Below, one piece after another: positions 33,200 through 36,100 of a stretch of 36,100 nucleotides of DNA. The notes beneath the pieces are model-generated. The model ran no database searches. It worked only from the letters and a program-made list of their open reading frames with translations, and was not told the origin of the DNA. Both the position numbers and the translations under genes were made by a program. The DNA is from Synergistaceae bacterium (GTDB lineage Bacteria; Synergistota; Synergistia; Synergistales; Aminobacteriaceae), in contig JAITGK010000038.1 of assembly GCA_031280635.1 (NCBI GenBank), positions 1 to 36,100 of the forward strand, written 5' to 3'. Position 1 is the stretch's first letter. Every line of letters starts with the position of its first letter.

Positions 33200-34621
33200 T
33201 TAAAATTTACGTTTCCACTTCGTGCCGTGGGGCGTGTCCTCTAGGATAACGCCGTGGGCAAGCAGATCGTCCCGTATTTCGTCGGAACGCGCGAAGTTCT
33301 TGGCCTTGCGGGCCGCGCCCCGCTCTTTGATCAGGCGCTCAATCTTATCCGCGTCGGCGTCCGGGGTCACTTCGACGCCAATGACGCCCAAAATTTCATC
33401 GTATTTACGTAACGCCCCCTCCGCGACCTCAAAGAACGTCAAGGGAAGGCGCTCTCGTTTCAGCCATGTGTTCACCAGCCTTACAACCTCGAAAAGGATC
33501 CCCGTCGCCGCCGCCGTGTTGAAGTCGTCGTCCATGACCTCATAAAAGCGTTCGTCCAGGGCCTTCAGTTCTTCCAAGAACGGCGCGGCGTCCCCGTCCC
33601 CCTCAGCGCGGGCTTGGCGGGCGTGCAGAAGGTTCGTCCAGCAGTTGCGCAAGCGCGTCACGCCGCCCGCGGCCTGTTCCAGGCCCTCAGGGGCGAAGTT
33701 GATGGGCGAGCGGTAGTGGGCGTTGAGCATGAAAAGGCGGATGGCTAGGGGAGGGTATTTCTCCCTGGCCGCGCGGGCGGTCATGAAGTTGCCCAAGGAC
33801 TTGGACATCTTCTCTTTGTCAATGAGCAGAAAACCGTTGTGCAGCCAGTAGTTGACAAAAGGCTTTCCTGTGGCGGCCTCTGACTGGGCCATCTCGTTTT
33901 CGTGGTGAGGAAAGGTCAAATCCACCCCGCCAGAGTGAATGTCGATGGTCTCTCCTAGGTACTTCGAGGACATGGCGCTGCACTCGATGTGCCAGCCAGG
34001 ACGTCCTCTTCCCCAGGGGCTTTCCCAGGAGGGCTCGCCGGGTTTCTCGGCCTTCCACAACGCGAAGTCCAGCGGATCGCGCTTGACCTCCCCGACCTCC
34101 ACGCGAGCGCCGGCTTCCAGCTCATCCAGGCTCTGTTTGGAGAGTTTGCCGTAGGGCGCGTAGCTCTTGACGTCGAAGTAAACATCGCCGCTTCCCGACG
34201 GGGTTTCGACTATGTAGGCGTGCCCTTTTCGCAAAATTTTTATGATAATACTGATGATCTCCGCCATATGCTCGGTGGCGCGGGGGGCGATAGTGGCCCT
34301 GTGGATTCCCAGCGCGTCGGCGTCCTTGTAGTATTCCTCGATGAAGCGCTCGGCGAGCCGCGGGACGGTAATCCCCTCGGCGTTGGCGCGATGGATCATC
34401 TTGTCGTCGATGTCCGTGAAGTTCTGGACGAACGTGACCTCATAACCCCGGTGCTCCAAGTAGCGCCTCAGCACGTCGAAGATGATGAAGGGCCGCGCGT
34501 TGCCGATATGGAAATAATCGTACACCGTGGGGCCGCAACTGTAAAAGGAAACACGCCCTTCCCGCACGGGGATGAATTTTTCTTTCGTTCGGGTCAGGTC
34601 GTTGTAAAACATAAGGGTCAA
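33200..34621 (-). CDS. cysS: Cysteinyl-tRNA synthetase
   Basis: A 473-residue class I aminoacyl-tRNA synthetase that charges tRNA-Cys. The HIGH-type motif is FHIGNARP (38-41) and the KMSKS loop is at 271-275. The zinc ligands Cys29 (YSCGPT), Cys214 (HIECSAM), His239 and Glu243 (FPHHENE) are all present. The DALR-type anticodon end is complete and the length is normal. The start is the TTG at 34621, nine bases after GGAGG; the ATG three codons later would be 18 bases from that site. A -10 candidate lies at 34662-34667. Confidence 0.96.
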   Translation of the reverse strand: MTLMFYNDLTRTKEKFIPVREGRVSFYSCGPTVYDYFHIGNARPFIIFDVLRRYLEHRGYEVTFVQNFTDIDDKMIHRANAEGITVPRLAERFIEEYYKDADALGIHRATIAPRATEHMAEIISIIIKILRKGHAYIVETPSGSGDVYFDVKSYAPYGKLSKQSLDELEAGARVEVGEVKRDPLDFALWKAEKPGEPSWESPWGRGRPGWHIECSAMSSKYLGETIDIHSGGVDLTFPHHENEMAQSEAATGKPFVNYWLHNGFLLIDKEKMSKSLGNFMTARAAREKYPPLAIRLFMLNAHYRSPINFAPEGLEQAAGGVTRLRNCWTNLLHARQARAEGDGDAAPFLEELKALDERFYEVMDDDFNTAAATGILFEVVRLVNTWLKRERLPLTFFEVAEGALRKYDEILGVIGVEVTPDADADKIERLIKERGAARKAKNFARSDEIRDDLLAHGVILEDTPHGTKWKRKF

Positions 34622-34661
34622 GGTAATACACCTCCCAAATAGATTAGGCTTTTCCGTAAAT

Positions 34662-34667
34662 ATTCTA
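34662..34667 (-). promoter_or_regulatory. Possible -10 box for cysS
   Basis: TAGAAT on the minus strand, about 40 bases before the TTG start. There is no good -35 at 16-18 bp. Confidence 0.35.
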
Positions 34668-34749
34668 GCATGGCGGCGCTCCTGAACTTGATAGAAAATT
34701 ACGGCGGAAGATCTACGAACGGCGTCGGTGATTTTCTGTCATCCCCCCG

Positions 34750-35847
34750 TTATGTCTGCTGGTGAAAGGCGCCGATGATCTGACAGTCCGGACATATTTC
34801 CAGGTAGAGGGCGCCTTCCGCGGAATCCATCAGCGCCGCCCACGGGACGGAGGCAAAGTAACGCATGGTTTTCCCGCAGTCAGGGCAAGGCTCGTACTGA
34901 AAATCCTGTATCCAATTGGCGAAGCCGCCGACGGTGATGACGTCTTCGTCGTTCCCACGCGCGAAAAACAAGGACTCCGGTCGCGTGGAGAGCGCGAATT
35001 TCTTGGTCACCATTTCGGCGTATACGTTGTCCCGCATCTTTTCACCATCCCCAAAGGGGTTTACCAACTCCATCGCGCTGTCACCGTCAAGTTGGTAACG
35101 CACAATGAAGCCCTCGCAGGAGCACTGCGGACAACACGGAACGCGAACTGTGCCAGGGAGGTTTAAAAACGCCAAGCGGCGGTCTTTGCCGTCCAACATG
35201 AGAATGTCCACGAGCCGCGTGCCGCAGTGAGGACAGGTTTCCTCCCGTGGGACGGCCACGGATACCGCGGCGTCGGAGTTGTCGGGCGAAGCGGAAAATA
35301 CCGGATAACATTTGTCAAAATTGAGCTGTATGTGATTTCCGGCCTTGTCGAACGTCCAACCGCCCGCCTGGGCATAGACCGAGAGAGGGACATGAAGTTT
35401 TTTCACCCACGGCAGGGGATTTCTCTCCAATCTCGCGAAGGTCGCCAGAACGTCCTCACCTCCGGCCAACGCAAGGCACAGCAAGATGTGGCTGGCTTCC
35501 TTGCACTCCGGAGTCTCCAGAAGCGCCAGCAGCTTTTCCCGCGCCTTGGGCGGGGCGTCCCGATACAGTTCACTGGGGTAATACACACCAACCCGTGTAG
35601 CTGCCTCCGCGATTTTTTCGGTCGAGATATCTTTGTAGGCCAGCAGTTCGAAAAATTCACGATTTTCTTCTTTTTTATAAAACTTATCGTCCAGCGCGGC
35701 GATAATCGCTCTCATTTTTCTCGCCACCTCCACGTCGCTCCATGCCTGGGCTCTTTCGCGCGATTGGCGCTGGCGGCAGTTGTAGCAAAGGCCGTCGAAA
35801 TAGATCGCTCTACCGCAGCTCTGACAGTGATACTCCGTGCGTTTCAT
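34750..35847 (-). CDS. Zinc-ribbon protein with DUF1963-like C-terminus
   Basis: A 365-residue cytoplasmic protein, ATG at 35847 with GGAGGT eight bases upstream. An N-terminal treble of CxxC pairs (Cys8, Cys11, Cys21, Cys24) looks like a zinc ribbon, followed by a helical region to about 130. A second set is CPHCG and CCPQC near 210-250, and a third is CPDCG and CPDC in the last 50 residues. The part GGFANWIQ followed by CPDCGKTMRYFASV resembles the end of DUF1963/YwqG-like and PDCD2-like proteins, where GGxPxWxQ precedes a zinc-binding CxxC. That assignment rests on motif resemblance only. The biological role is unknown. It lies 128 bp upstream of cysS on the same strand; a TATAAT lies about 130 bases before its start. 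Confidence 0.8.
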   Translation of the reverse strand: MKRTEYHCQSCGRAIYFDGLCYNCRQRQSRERAQAWSDVEVARKMRAIIAALDDKFYKKEENREFFELLAYKDISTEKIAEAATRVGVYYPSELYRDAPPKAREKLLALLETPECKEASHILLCLALAGGEDVLATFARLERNPLPWVKKLHVPLSVYAQAGGWTFDKAGNHIQLNFDKCYPVFSASPDNSDAAVSVAVPREETCPHCGTRLVDILMLDGKDRRLAFLNLPGTVRVPCCPQCSCEGFIVRYQLDGDSAMELVNPFGDGEKMRDNVYAEMVTKKFALSTRPESLFFARGNDEDVITVGGFANWIQDFQYEPCPDCGKTMRYFASVPWAALMDSAEGALYLEICPDCQIIGAFHQQT

Positions 35848-35976
35848 TAGCGTTTACCTCCAGTCGAAAAATCACTTCCGCGACAGCGCGAACTCCGCGC
35901 TTGACAGAATCCAGCTTCAAACAATGGGCGTGAGTTGTTGAGATCGTCCACAAACGCCACTTCACATGCGCTTTGT

Positions 35977-35982
35977 ATTATA
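35977..35982 (-). promoter_or_regulatory. Possible -10 box for the zinc-ribbon gene
   Basis: A perfect TATAAT on the minus strand, with TTGATA 22 bp upstream (longer than usual). The leader to the ATG at 35847 would be about 120 nt. Confidence 0.35.
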
Positions 35983-36006
35983 GCCTAAATTCCCCGGAAA
36001 TTTATA

Positions 36007-36099
36007 TCAACAAGGCAAATTGAATGCCTCAAGAATTTGGCGAACGGTTTTAGATTGGGTAAATTCGATACGTTCTCCTGCAATTTTTTGAACACGCAG
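36007..36099 (-). CDS. Possible 3' end of a gene running in from the right
   Basis: A minus-strand open frame enters from the right edge and stops at 36007 (TGA). Its 30 residues (with ERIEFTQSKTVRQILEAF) read like a helical protein end. The stretch is more AT-rich than the other genes here. Another frame is also open, so assignment is uncertain. Confidence 0.35.
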   Translation of the reverse strand: MRVQKIAGERIEFTQSKTVRQILEAFNLPC

Positions 36100-36100
36100 T

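Overview
The window looks like a chromosomal segment of a moderately GC-rich Gram-negative-type bacterium. Several proteins carry cleavable signal peptides, most genes have strong Shine-Dalgarno sites, and there are numerous intrinsic terminators. The mix of genes (RNase J, a GlgC/GlgA/short-GlgP/MalQ cluster, an unusual CarB) is compatible with an anaerobe such as a member of Synergistota. That placement is an impression from gene content; no rRNA or marker search was possible.

Layout. Positions 1-4306: uridine phosphorylase (udp) converges on a hybrid sensor histidine kinase, followed by about 1 kb of non-coding DNA. That DNA holds a small element with inverted ends, remnants resembling IS200/IS605 right ends, and a 14-copy 8-bp G-rich tandem repeat placed directly behind an extended -10 promoter. 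Positions 4307-15085: five consecutive plus-strand genes for exported or membrane-anchored proteins: a TPR/coiled-coil protein, a DUF4384-type protein, a TPR protein, a 1479-residue TPR-CHAT protease-like protein with intact His and Cys, and a second TPR protein paralogous to the third. This is the most novel part of the window and reads as one envelope-located CHAT system. Positions 15061-23034 (minus strand): uvrC, glgC, glgA, glgP and malQ, a glycogen synthesis and breakdown cluster without a branching enzyme in view. Positions 23308-26582 (plus): rnj, uppP and maf, tightly packed behind a good sigma-70-like promoter. Positions 26919-30218: carB, of a type resembling eukaryotic CPSase. Positions 30420-35847 (minus): a GntP-family permease, an exported alpha/beta hydrolase, a 63-residue small protein, cysS and a zinc-ribbon protein with a DUF1963-like end. 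A possible gene fragment lies at the right edge.

The intergenic DNA is unusually rich in short dispersed repeats. Family R (about 80-95 bp, with two GCGCGGAAA boxes) occurs at least six times in non-coding DNA on both strands. Family E (about 95 bp, inverted ends TAAGGAARCGCTGAT) occurs three times. E and R lie side by side in two places, and one E copy lies inside the start of a coding sequence, where it lengthens the signal peptide. Repeats and terminators separate the CHAT locus into several transcription units.

How the genes may work together: the glg genes and malQ make, phosphorolyse and rearrange alpha-glucan. The rnj-uppP-maf group is a housekeeping unit. The five exported TPR/DUF4384/CHAT proteins probably form a periplasmic or envelope complex in which TPR scaffolds and the DUF4384 protein serve or control a cysteine-protease-like CHAT domain. 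No function has been demonstrated from the sequence alone.
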